DNA of 64,000 nt from Cohnella silvisoli (GCF_021190915.1 NZ_JAIOAP010000019.1:1-64000); one strand, 5' to 3'. Positions 27,383 to 34,683 are shown, numbered from the stretch's first letter. Notes: a model not told the origin generated them from the letters alone. Made by a program: numbers and translations.

Positions 27383-27955
27383 ATGGGTACATTCCAACGT
27401 TTTTCCTCTCCGTTGATGAATGTAGAGATGGTGAAGGAACTGCGGATTATCGGTCCGCCTGAGGCACATACAGACAATGAAATATCAGCTTTAATGAGTC
27501 TGATTACGAGCAGTTATCCGCCCATTGAGACGATAGTCATCGGTCACGGACGGGAAATAGCCTCGGTTGAGGCTGCTCAAGTTTTTGCTAGGCACTGGGA
27601 AGCCCGCGGAGGAGGCAGCAACACGGGAGGCGTAGTACTGGCTATGGTGAGTTGGCCTGAAGAAGCAGCTTCTTGGCTGCGACCGGCGAACCGATTTACA
27701 GAGTTAAAACCGGATGGTTGGATCGTTACTGGAGCTCTTCTGGGTTGGGCGCAAATGAGCCGGCGTTTAAGACACAGTACTAGTTGGGACCCTCGACGAA
27801 CCTACGGATTTGCATCATTAGCTGATTCTCGAATAATTCGATGTGTCGGAGGAGAAACACTTGAAGGGATGCGCGGTGTATGGTCCGATGGAAACATGTG
27901 GCTTATTGAAAATGAGCAGTTGATCTCTTATTCCTCTGATATGAACAAAACATGA
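27383..27955 (+). CDS. Unrecognised protein, partner of Ada-domain protein
   Basis: A 190-residue soluble protein. ATG 27383 is preferred to a TTG nine bases upstream because AAAGGAG is about 11 nt from the ATG but only 2 nt from the TTG. The sequence has IETIVIGHGREIASVEAAQ, a Gly-rich turn (ARGGGSNTGG) and a basic stretch RRLRHSTSWDPRRTYG. No signal peptide or membrane helix is visible. It starts 5 bp after the Ada-domain gene, so they share an mRNA. Family unknown. Confidence 0.6.
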   Translation: MGTFQRFSSPLMNVEMVKELRIIGPPEAHTDNEISALMSLITSSYPPIETIVIGHGREIASVEAAQVFARHWEARGGGSNTGGVVLAMVSWPEEAASWLRPANRFTELKPDGWIVTGALLGWAQMSRRLRHSTSWDPRRTYGFASLADSRIIRCVGGETLEGMRGVWSDGNMWLIENEQLISYSSDMNKT

Positions 27956-28006
27956 AAAAAGAAACTGCATATCAAATGTAAATTATACGTAGAAGGTGAC
28001 TGAATA

Positions 28007-28492
28007 ATGGCTTTAACAAAAATGCCTCCGATAGAAAAAATTCACGAAGCGTGCAGCGCTATTGCAGATGGAAGGGTAGTAATTGAAGGGAATTCAGCTA
28101 AGGTATTTTCATCCGATCATACAAAAACATACACGGTACAATGGGAAGATGAAGTATATTCTTCTAATGATAGTGCATCCTACTGGCAAGGATATCCTGG
28201 TTACCCGATCATTGCAGTTTTAATGATTCAAGGTAGACTGTCTTTTCATGCAACAATGGCAGAGCATTTCAAGGGGATCAATTGGAAAAAACTAAATGCC
28301 AAACATAAAGCAGACTATGCGGCTGCTGTTTCTGTCATTTTAGAAGAACTTCAGCAGAAAGGTATCGACTGCACTTTGATTCAAGATAAAATTGAAAAAG
28401 TGTATGGCGAATTAAAGGAATTAGACATCAAAACGAAAAGAAGCTCAACCCGTCCGCCACAGCCACTCGAAGCTGCACGACAAAGTGAGTAA
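28007..28492 (+). CDS. Unrecognised soluble protein in Ada-linked operon
   Basis: A 161-residue protein with a compact N-terminal half (IEKIHEACSAIADGRVVIEG; SYWQGYPGYPIIAVLMIQG), a helical middle and a basic, low-complexity tail (TKRSSTRPPQPLEAARQSE). ATG 28007 follows GAAGGTGA. It lies 51 bp after the previous gene on the same strand, so the three plus-strand genes are probably one operon. I cannot name the family. Confidence 0.6.
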   Translation: MALTKMPPIEKIHEACSAIADGRVVIEGNSAKVFSSDHTKTYTVQWEDEVYSSNDSASYWQGYPGYPIIAVLMIQGRLSFHATMAEHFKGINWKKLNAKHKADYAAAVSVILEELQQKGIDCTLIQDKIEKVYGELKELDIKTKRSSTRPPQPLEAARQSE

Positions 28493-28667
28493 TCCTTCCA
28501 ATAGGATCGTTTCATAAAAGAAGGTTCGTTCTTGTATCATTGAACAGTGATTTTTTCAAGCAAAAGAGCAGCGAAGGGTGACCTCCCCTCCCGGATCGGA
28601 ACGGCCTTGAGGTCATCCGCTTACAGGAGTTAAAAACCCTTCAGAAGAAGAGTTTCGTTTGTAGGTA

Positions 28668-28735
28668 TGGTGCGGTCGAGAGGACTCGAACCTCCACGGG
28701 TGATTAGCCCACACTGACCTGAATCGCGCACGCTA
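28668..28735 (-). pseudogene. Truncated tRNA-Leu (3' half), left boundary of an insertion
   Basis: The minus strand reads anticodon loop (ATTCAGGT), variable arm, T-arm (GGAGGTTCGAGTCCTC), acceptor 3' strand CGACCGC and ACCA, but the 5' half is missing. After the CCA comes TACC and a terminator-like CTCTTC/GAAGGG hairpin (28637-28665). The same layout recurs at 55490-55530 and, in part, at 52085-52123. The intact tRNA-Leu is at 33597-33683, in the same orientation, so the 5-kb segment between is flanked by att-like direct repeats. Confidence 0.7.
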
Positions 28736-28947
28736 AAGGGAACCAAGCGGAAATCATGTCCCTTTGGTGGAACCAAAAAACCGCAAAAACCCTATATAAT
28801 CTAGGGATTCCGGCGTTTCAGACCGCCTTTCCCTAGTGCCATATGGCGTCTCGGGAAATCATCAAAAAGTGAGCAAATTTGGACGTTTGAGAGAACTCGG
28901 AGAGAACGACACTTGAATCAGCCCTGCTCCACTACCATCGACAAATT
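28736..28947. other. Non-coding stretch with a nested hairpin
   Basis: CTAGGGA (28801-28807) pairs with TCCCTAG (28830-28836), and inside it GGCG pairs with CGCC, giving a nested stem of about 11 bp. A GAGAGAACT...GGAGAGAAC sequence at 28890-28910 recurs next to the intact tRNA-Leu (33717-33738). No gene is visible. It may be an attachment-site arm or recombinase binding region. Confidence 0.35.
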
Positions 28948-29496
28948 TTAGCTGGAGCAAACAACTGCGCCCTTGGTAGGTACAAATAACGGGGACATAT
29001 CTACACCTTCGTGTTCAAGCAACTTGATTTTTTTATTGATGCCTCCGGCATACCCTGTCAAGCTGCCATTTGCCCCTACAACTCGATGACAGGGAATAAT
29101 AATAGAGATGGGATTATGCCCTACTGCTCCGCCAACTGCTTGACTGGACATGCTTGCTTTGCCCATTTGCACAGCCACAGCCTTTGCAATATCGCCATAC
29201 GTGATATATTCACCGTATGGAATTTCACATAAGATATCCCATACAGCCATACGAAACGCGCCTCCAATGGGGGATAAAGGCAGATCAGAAATGGCAGGTT
29301 TCTCACCTGCAAAATATTTGTCTAACCATTTTTTTGCAGCGTCAAATAATGGCATATCGTTATTCTCTATCATTTCGTCGGGTATGGTACCACCGTGATA
29401 TTTTTGCCCCTCTAACCATAAACCAACAAGGTTGTCACTGTTACATGCAAGCGTAATCGTTCCTACGGGCGACGAATAATTTGTTGAATAATACAT
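28948..29496 (-). CDS. ogt: Methylated-DNA-protein-cysteine methyltransferase (second copy)
   Basis: A 182-residue O6-alkylguanine repair protein with nucleophile Cys136 in PCHRVVGANGSLTGYAGG. ATG 29496 is chosen because AAAGGAGG lies 5 nt upstream; the open frame reaches further up into the neighbouring gene. It starts 11 bp after the AdaA-AlkA fusion gene and is its operon partner. It differs clearly from the copy at 25655-26203, e.g. ITYGDIAKAVAVQMGK against SYSDIANQIQ, so it is not a recent duplicate. Confidence 0.92.
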   Translation of the reverse strand: MYYSTNYSSPVGTITLACNSDNLVGLWLEGQKYHGGTIPDEMIENNDMPLFDAAKKWLDKYFAGEKPAISDLPLSPIGGAFRMAVWDILCEIPYGEYITYGDIAKAVAVQMGKASMSSQAVGGAVGHNPISIIIPCHRVVGANGSLTGYAGGINKKIKLLEHEGVDMSPLFVPTKGAVVCSS

Positions 29497-29507
29497 TTTA
29501 TCCTCCT

Positions 29508-30968
29508 TTACAGCGCGTTCCAAAGATTGATTGTAGCGTAACTGCGCCACGGCCGCCATGCTTCTGCTATTTCTAATAGTTCTTTAGATGTGTAAGTTCC
29601 AAGTGCCTTTTTTACGCCAACGTCCGTTTCAAGGAAAGCGTCAGGCCATTCCATCGTATGCATAGCAATATACTGTGCTGTCCAGCTTCCAACACCGCGA
29701 ATTGTCATCAATTTTTTTATTGCTTCTTCTGGCTGGGCGCTAAGGCCAAAATCAATTTCTCTTTGCACTATTGCCCGTGCTAGATCATAAATAATTCTTG
29801 ATTGTGCCGCAATCACGCCTAACGGGCCAAGGTGATTTTCAATAGGCCCATCCAAAGCAAGTATATCTTCAGGTGAGGGAAAAACATGGGTCAAGCCCTC
29901 TATACCGGTTTGAATTGGCGTACCGTAAGTATTAACAATTCTTGCAGCCAATGTGCTTGCCGCTTTTACGGTGATTTGTTGTCCAAGCACCGCCCGTACC
30001 GCCATTTCAAAAGCATTGAAACAACCTGGTAAGCGAATTCCTAACACACAAAGACCGGGACGTATATTGTTCATTGATGAAAGCATTTGATACACCGCGT
30101 CTGGGTCACAATATAAATCAAACAGATGACGTACCCGCGCTAAAACTAGCGGCAATACAGGCAGCAAAGTTTCATTCACTGTGACGATCAGCGCATTATT
30201 TGAGGATTTGTGACCTACTCGTATCCACCCATATACATGCTTTCCCTCCGCATTTACCAAATGCACCGTACGCATGTATTCACCATTTTTCACTGTATCA
30301 ACCCCGGCAATTGCACGTCCGGCGAGAAAGTTCAATATTTCTTCCCACCGATAAGGCGGACGGTAACCCAACGCTAAAGTCACGTCGCTATTATGTTTCT
30401 TTTCTTTCGAAGTCCGCTTCCGTAATGCTGTGGGCGAAAGGTTATATTGTTTTTTGAAAAGATCATTGAAACGGCGTAAGCTGCCAAAACCAGCGGCCAT
30501 TGCAACATCAAGTACCGACAAGTCAGTATCTGTAAGTAGGTTTTTAGCAAGAAGCAATCTGCATGTTTGTAGATATTGAACTGGCGACACATTATATTCT
30601 GCCGTAAATACGCGCCGCAAATGTCGGTCGGTACATCCAAGCCGTCCAGCAAATTCATCTAAACTTTGTACGTTCCCGCAATTTTCTTCTAGCATTCTGG
30701 CTGCTCGGTAAACCAAATTAGCAGTGGCGTCGGTAACTGAACTACCGGGAGCAAGTTCTGGTCTACACAAAAGGCAAGGGCGAAAACCAGCCTGTTCGGC
30801 TTCCGCTGCTGTGGAATAAAAAGTACAGTTTTCAGGCTTTGGCTGCTTTGCACGGCACACCGGGCGACAATATATTCCCGTGGACGAAACACCTACAAAA
30901 AAGCGCCCATCAAAGCGTGAGTCTTTTGCCTTAAATGCCGCATATAAGCCACTAACATTTTTCAACAT
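29508..30968 (-). CDS. AdaA-AlkA fusion: Ada sensor, AraC activator and 3-methyladenine glycosylase
   Basis: A 486-residue three-part protein. Residues 1-75 form the Ada zinc domain (Cys34, Cys38, Cys65, Cys68). Residues about 80-185 are an AraC helix-turn-helix pair (LDVAMAAGFGSLRRFNDLF). Residues about 200-486 are AlkA: an N-terminal beta domain then a HhH-GPD glycosylase with RGVGSWTAQYIAM and catalytic Asp449 in FLETDVGVKKAL. It senses methylphosphotriesters, activates transcription and excises 3-methyladenine. ATG 30968 has GGGAG 8 nt upstream; a TTG 15 bases further up is not supported. Confidence 0.92.
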   Translation of the reverse strand: MLKNVSGLYAAFKAKDSRFDGRFFVGVSSTGIYCRPVCRAKQPKPENCTFYSTAAEAEQAGFRPCLLCRPELAPGSSVTDATANLVYRAARMLEENCGNVQSLDEFAGRLGCTDRHLRRVFTAEYNVSPVQYLQTCRLLLAKNLLTDTDLSVLDVAMAAGFGSLRRFNDLFKKQYNLSPTALRKRTSKEKKHNSDVTLALGYRPPYRWEEILNFLAGRAIAGVDTVKNGEYMRTVHLVNAEGKHVYGWIRVGHKSSNNALIVTVNETLLPVLPLVLARVRHLFDLYCDPDAVYQMLSSMNNIRPGLCVLGIRLPGCFNAFEMAVRAVLGQQITVKAASTLAARIVNTYGTPIQTGIEGLTHVFPSPEDILALDGPIENHLGPLGVIAAQSRIIYDLARAIVQREIDFGLSAQPEEAIKKLMTIRGVGSWTAQYIAMHTMEWPDAFLETDVGVKKALGTYTSKELLEIAEAWRPWRSYATINLWNAL

Positions 30969-30998
30969 TTTTTCGTCTCCCAAACTGACCTTAGCTTA

Positions 30999-31041
30999 AT
31001 TATACTATGTCCCCTGAAAGTGTCTGGCTGTTTTCGGACAT
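30999..31041 (-). promoter_or_regulatory. Likely promoter with inverted repeat for the fusion gene
   Basis: On the minus strand a consensus -10 TATAAT (30999-31004) lies 31 bp before the start codon, with no good -35, as expected for an activator-dependent promoter. An inverted repeat ATGTCC (31007-31012) and GGACAT (31036-31041) brackets the -35 region and may be the Ada-binding site. Confidence 0.45.
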
Positions 31042-31154
31042 GTTTTTTGTATAATTGATTTTTGAAAAACACTAATGCGATATTAAAAACGACATCCACG
31101 CTTCGTCCTGTGGTTGGATAAGCAGTGATACCCCACTGTTTACAATTACTGCCT

Positions 31155-31321
31155 ACTGCCAAACCTGTAGTAGTCTTTCACACCTTTGTGCTCGATCAGT
31201 ACATCATCCGACACTACGTCGGCAATCAAGTAGTCGCATTGTTCCTTGGCACGGCGTAATAGGTTCAGTGGCCAATATGGAAGAGATCGTAAGCCCCCGG
31301 GGCGTAACCGATGCGGATCAT
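31155..31321 (-). pseudogene. TagD-like cytidylyltransferase remnant
   Basis: From ATG 31321 the minus strand reads RIGYAPGAYDLFHIGH. A one-base loss right after HIGH shifts the frame, which then continues LNLLRRAKEQCDYLIADV and VSDDVLIEHKGVKDYY before sequence similarity ends. This is the first third of a glycerol-3-phosphate cytidylyltransferase. It differs from the intact copy at 23300 and the remnant at 32934. Between here and the terminator at 31449 only a short unrecognised open stretch is seen. Confidence 0.65.
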
Positions 31322-31448
31322 GGCAGCATTCCTTGTCTCGTTTGTAGAATTCAATGAGAAGAAATTACCTTCGAGCTATGTTTTCAACGTTCCGAATCCG
31401 GTCTTTGAAATCAACATTTTCTGAGACTACTGCGCTGATAAAACAAAA

Positions 31449-31478
31449 GAGGCTCGCACCGGGGTTCGTGCGAGCCTC
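31449..31478 (-). terminator. Rho-independent terminator after SnoaL-like gene
   Basis: A perfect 11-bp GC-rich stem (GAGGCTCGCAC with GTGCGAGCCTC), 8-nt loop, followed on the minus strand by TTTTGTTT. It lies 56 bp after the stop of the gene at 31534-31989. Confidence 0.85.
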
Positions 31479-31533
31479 CTCAATCCTCCCATCGGAGAGC
31501 GTCTACCTTTCAGCAGGCTGTGTGCAGTTTGGA

Positions 31534-31989
31534 TTAAGCCTTCTTGATCAGGCCGAGCTGCATCATGGCCGTCAGGCCATCATCCAGGCCATTCTCTTCC
31601 ACGATCAGGCCGTCGACGACTTTCAGCACGGTCTTGCCGGTGAAGTGCATCTTGAGGCCGGTGGCAGCGGGAAGGCCCTCGTAGCCAGGCAGAAGATCGT
31701 CCCAAGCCGCACCGGTATGGGTGCCGCCGCCTTCCCACTGGCCGACGACGTAATCGCCTTCGGCGATCAGATCAGCGGTGCCCCAGAAATTGAGATCGGG
31801 GAACGCAGCACGAAAGTCGGTCATGAAGGCCTTGATGTCTTCCCGGCCACGGCGCGGCTCGTGTAAAGAATACTGCAGAAGCATATCCGGATGAGCGATC
31901 TCGTCGACGACGTCGAGATTGACATCTTTCCCCCAGAATTCGGTGAACCAGCGAACGACGACAGCCTTGTTATCTTCTTCTTTACTCAT
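31534..31989 (-). CDS. SnoaL-like (NTF2-fold) protein, ester cyclase type
   Basis: A 150-residue protein of the SnoaL/polyketide-cyclase-like NTF2 superfamily. It has WFTEFWGKDVNLDVVDEI, then HPDMLLQYSLHEPRRGRED, then FRAAFPDLNFW and FTGKTVLKVVDGLIVEE. ATG 31989 is preferred over an ATG ten codons upstream because CAGGAGGG lies 6 nt before it. GC content is markedly higher than in the neighbouring fragments, suggesting a separate origin. It is a complete single-gene unit with its own operator-like palindrome and terminator. The substrate is unknown. Confidence 0.8.
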   Translation of the reverse strand: MSKEEDNKAVVVRWFTEFWGKDVNLDVVDEIAHPDMLLQYSLHEPRRGREDIKAFMTDFRAAFPDLNFWGTADLIAEGDYVVGQWEGGGTHTGAAWDDLLPGYEGLPAATGLKMHFTGKTVLKVVDGLIVEENGLDDGLTAMMQLGLIKKA

Positions 31990-32027
31990 TGTTTGCCCTC
32001 CTGTTAGTTGAATCTTCATTTGATACG

Positions 32028-32039
32028 TGTAACGTTACA
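32028..32039 (-). promoter_or_regulatory. 12-bp palindromic operator ahead of SnoaL-like gene
   Basis: TGTAACGTTACA is a perfect palindrome about 39 bp before the start codon, next to a plausible -10/-35 region to its right. Such sites are typical of TetR-family repressors, but no regulator gene is nearby. Confidence 0.45.
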
Positions 32040-32179
32040 TTGAATACGGTATCACACTCGACAATGCATTGCTCGCCGTTTTAGGACATGGTTTTTATAC
32101 AAATACATTCTATTAGCTTTTTCTCTACTCATGTAGTTACTCCCTAAATTTTACTTCCAATAGCCACTGCCCTACTTTG

Positions 32180-32327
32180 ATATACGTTGTGGAAATTTCT
32201 CTAGTTCTTCATAGGCGTGATTATTGGAGCCGACAAAACACAGGCCCGCCTCTGTAGCAGCGATAAATAAATTCCATTCCCCTTGGCTAAGTAGCGTCCA
32301 GCTTATCGTTTAATTATTATTCGACAT
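32180..32327 (-). pseudogene. ogt remnant (third copy, N-terminal part only)
   Basis: The minus strand from ATG 32327 reads MSNNN, an in-frame TAA, then WTLLSQGEWNLFIAATEAGL and CFVGSNNHAYEELEKFP. This matches the N-terminus of the intact Ogt at 25655-26203 (FWTQLSHKDWNINIAATSNG). The catalytic domain is absent. The intervening 32040-32179 shows nothing. Confidence 0.7.
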
Positions 32328-32374
32328 ATGAATGATCTCCTCCATTTATTATGATGTCTTCGTTGAAACGTAGA

Positions 32375-32575
32375 CTAAGCAGCATCAAAAAACTCGGGTA
32401 TCTCGGGTTCATCGAGTATTTCAGGAATTTCAGGGATTTCAATTTCTTCTGGCATTTCAGGTTCATCAGGAATTTCAGGGATTTCAATTTCTTCTGGCAT
32501 TTCAGGTTCATCAGTTTCATTCCAACATCGTAGAAAAATATGTTGGACAACAAGTGTGTTCGACTGCTTCTCCAT
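32375..32575 (-). CDS. Small acidic Pro/Glu-repeat protein
   Basis: A 66-residue ORF whose second half is an acidic repeat: two exact copies of DEPEMPEEIEIPEIP followed by a diverged third copy. At DNA level it is an exact 45-bp tandem duplication. GAGG lies only 4 nt before the ATG, so expression is uncertain. No family is recognised. The ORF sits among decayed ogt and TagD pieces. Confidence 0.35.
   Translation of the reverse strand: MEKQSNTLVVQHIFLRCWNETDEPEMPEEIEIPEIPDEPEMPEEIEIPEIPEILDEPEIPEFFDAA
32425..32514. repeat. Two exact 45-bp tandem repeats
   Basis: Unit 1 is 32425-32469 and unit 2 is 32470-32514, identical base for base. The period is 15 codons, so the copy number can change without breaking the minus-strand reading frame. 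The absence of base differences points to a recent duplication. Confidence 0.85.
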
Positions 32576-32667
32576 TCTTCCTCACCACCGTAATTAGTAT
32601 ATCCCCTAAAAAAGCCTTTGTAGCATTTTGGGGGATATAACAGCAAGATATCGAAAATCAACCGCTC

Positions 32668-32757
32668 TTAACGTTTCATGTTCCGAATCATCTCTTTGGT
32701 ATCTGTATCTACGCGGTAAGATTCCACTATTTTTTGTAATGCTTTATTGTAGGTCAT
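32668..32757 (-). CDS. Short orphan ORF or C-terminal remnant
   Basis: A 29-codon frame (MTYNKALQKIVESYRVDTDT, then KEMIRNMKR). It can be extended upstream by a few codons from a TTG but has no ribosome site. It has the look of a real protein C-terminus and may be a decayed gene end. The function cannot be told. Confidence 0.2.
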   Translation of the reverse strand: MTYNKALQKIVESYRVDTDTKEMIRNMKR

Positions 32758-32933
32758 ATCGTTCAATTTATTGTGATTCAAAAGTGCTTATGTAGGTTCA
32801 GGGAGCTTAATAAAAGCGATTGAAATCGCTCATGCAACGGCCATTTTGGCGTAATAGCCCTCATGCCGAACATCGTTCAATATTTGAAGAACCTTATGAA
32901 GGTATAATTCATCCAAATAATAATGAAGAAACA

Positions 32934-33178
32934 TCACCACTCCGAAACGAATATGATACTCTTTATCCGTGTCTCATCGACGAAGCGAATAGCACCTACA
33001 ATAGATGCGCGTTCAGCATATGGAATGATGGGTGTCTTGCCCTTGTAACTTAATGAAAGTTCGTCAGTTGTAACTCCAACAATCAACCTATCGTAGTGTT
33101 TGCGCGCTTCTGCAAGTAAATTCAGGTGTCCGATATGAAACATATCAAATACGCCTGCAGTGTTGCCGATAACACATT
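32934..33178 (-). pseudogene. TagD-like cytidylyltransferase remnant (closest to the intact copy)
   Basis: The minus strand reads VIGNTAGVFDMFHIGH, then LNLLAEARKHYDRLIVGVTT and AERASIVGAIRFVDE, closely parallel to the intact protein at 23300-23746. It then departs from the family and stops at 32934. The start is out of frame by one base. The C-terminal half is missing. Confidence 0.7.
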
Positions 33179-33594
33179 GTTTTTATCATCCCTCCCACCA
33201 CATGCTTAGTTCTGGTAATTGCAAGTATATGACCTATTGCTACAACTATGAGGAGTACATCTACGTGAACAAACTTGGAGATCGAATCAGACCGGGATAT
33301 ATCACACAACATTTTCCGATTGTTCTTGAAAAGTACGGGCTTAGGCATATTCGTTTCCACGATCTTCGTCACAGTTGTGCAAGTTTGTTGCTTGCAAATG
33401 GGGTCAGCCTGAAAGAAATTCAAGAGTGGTTAGGGCATAGTCACTACTCCACAACGGCTAACATTTATGCCCATTTGGATTACAGCTCCAAGGTTTCGTC
33501 GGCGCAAGTCATGAGCAACACATTGCAAATTCCAATCAAACAAAGAGCTCCTGAACCGTCACGAGGACAAGTTCAAGAGCTTGTACATTCTTAG
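33160..33594 (+). pseudogene. Tyrosine recombinase (integrase) C-terminal fragment
   Basis: From about 33235 the frame reads GDRIRPGYITQHFPIVLEKY, then HDLRHSCASLLLANGVSLKE, WLGHSHYSTTANIYAHLDY. The HxxR, GH and catalytic Tyr motifs of phage-type integrases are present, but the first catalytic Arg and the whole N-terminal arm-binding and core domains are missing. The first 25 codons are unrelated sequence. The stop codon is 2 bp from the 3' end of the intact tRNA-Leu, the usual position of int next to its attachment site. It is a relic of the element that inserted there. Confidence 0.85.
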
Positions 33595-33596
33595 GG

Positions 33597-33683
33597 TGGT
33601 GCGGTCAAGAGGACTCGAACCTCCACGGTATTGCTACCACTGGCACCTGAAGCCAGCGCGTCTGCCAATTCCGCCATGACCGC
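33597..33683 (-). tRNA. tRNA-Leu (CAG)
   Basis: An intact class II tRNA with encoded CCA. Acceptor strands GCGGTCA and TGACCGC pair. The D-arm has GGCGGAATTGGCAGACGC, the anticodon stem CTGGC/GCCAG encloses TTCAGGT (anticodon CAG), a variable arm (AGTGGTAGCAATACC) follows, and the T-arm is GGAGGTTCGAGTCCTCT. It is the only complete copy in the window; at least six partial copies occur (28668, 33808, 52120, 55527, 55829, 56558). The 3' half is the presumed attachment site. Confidence 0.95.
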
Positions 33684-33807
33684 ACATTTTGCCTCAACCT
33701 GTACCTCGGATAAAGGAGAGAACTACAGGAGAGAACTTGAAACAGTAAGACCGATAAAACCGCATAACAACAAGGGTTTCGGGGAATTACAACCGACTTT
33801 CGCGCAA

Positions 33808-33832
33808 GTACCTGAATCTAGCGCGTCTGCCA
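33808..33832 (-). repeat. tRNA-Leu fragment (D-arm to anticodon loop)
   Basis: The minus strand reads TTGGCAGACGCGCTAGATTC followed by AGGTA, the D-stem 3' side and anticodon arm of a tRNA-Leu different from the intact one in its anticodon stem. The fragment overlaps the last codons of the epimerase gene, whose TAG stop (in GCGCTAGAT) comes from it. Confidence 0.8.
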
Positions 33833-34651
33833 AGAATGGAGCGGACTCCAGGAGAGTATGCCCTTTGCGTGCCGGTTGCTGACGACCGCCTCCCGACCCT
33901 GCAGCCGCCGTCTTCGATCCTTCACATCCGGGTAACAATGATTCAGCAAACGTTCCGTTTCCCAATCGCTGAGCGTATCGTCGCTCGTGATGTTCAGCGA
34001 AACCGCTCCGCAACCTTCAGCCTCTAGGGAAGCGATGCATGCGCTCGCGGCGTCGCGAATGTCGATATAGCTCCACAAGGTGTGTTTGTGACGTTCGGGA
34101 TCGGTCACATCGAGCCTATCATATTCTTCCGGCTTATAAATCGTCGAAAACCGAAGGGAAATGACCTGCATGCCGTTCCTGCGGTGAAACATTTCACCGG
34201 TCAGTTCGTTCACGATTTTGGAAAGCCCGTAACATTCCTGCGGCTTCTGGGGATGATATTCATCCAACGGGAAATAGTCCGGCGAAAAGCGACTCGGCGC
34301 CCACGCGAACCCGTAGGAAGATTCACTGGAGCCCATGACCGCTTTCCGGATTCCCAGCAGGGAGGCGGCTTCTAGTATGTGAAAACCCGAAACGGCGTTG
34401 TTGGCGAAAATATGGGCGTTCGTAAAGCCGAGCGGCGCCGGGATCGCTGCCAGATGGATCACCGCATCCGCGCCTTCGAGCGCCCCCGCGACCTGTCCAA
34501 AATCGTTCAGGTCGGTTTGGATTTGCCTGCACCCCAGATCGGGGGACACGCGGTTGTCCAAGGAAATGACCCGGTAGTTACGGTTTTGCAGCTCTTGGAT
34601 CATGTGTCTGCCTAGTTTGCCGCTTCCGCCGGTTACGGCGACGGTTTGCAT
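33818..34651 (-). CDS. NAD-dependent epimerase/dehydratase (SDR family)
   Basis: A 277-residue extended short-chain dehydrogenase. It has TGGSGKLGRH (NAD-binding GxxGxxG) near the N-terminus, HLAAIPAP, SSESSYGF and YGLSK (catalytic Tyr and Lys). ATG 34651 has AGGTGGG upstream; a longer frame overlapping the next gene is not real. The C-terminus LSWSPLHSWQTR ends inside a tRNA-Leu fragment, so the last residues and stop are secondary. It is the last gene of the second sugar locus, 32 bp after the dehydratase gene, and probably acts on a nucleotide or free sugar. Confidence 0.85.
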   Translation of the reverse strand: MQTVAVTGGSGKLGRHMIQELQNRNYRVISLDNRVSPDLGCRQIQTDLNDFGQVAGALEGADAVIHLAAIPAPLGFTNAHIFANNAVSGFHILEAASLLGIRKAVMGSSESSYGFAWAPSRFSPDYFPLDEYHPQKPQECYGLSKIVNELTGEMFHRRNGMQVISLRFSTIYKPEEYDRLDVTDPERHKHTLWSYIDIRDAASACIASLEAEGCGAVSLNITSDDTLSDWETERLLNHCYPDVKDRRRRLQGREAVVSNRHAKGILSWSPLHSWQTR

Positions 34652-34683
34652 GAAGAGTCCCACCTTTATGCATCGAGTATTCG

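Noticed and set aside
32425-32514. Short repeats considered as a CRISPR array
   Set aside because: Only two copies, directly adjacent with no spacers, in frame with a coding repeat, and no cas genes nearby.
32820-33053. 77-codon plus-strand ORF
   Set aside because: Its second half is antisense to the TagD remnant and the first half has no recognisable features or ribosome site.
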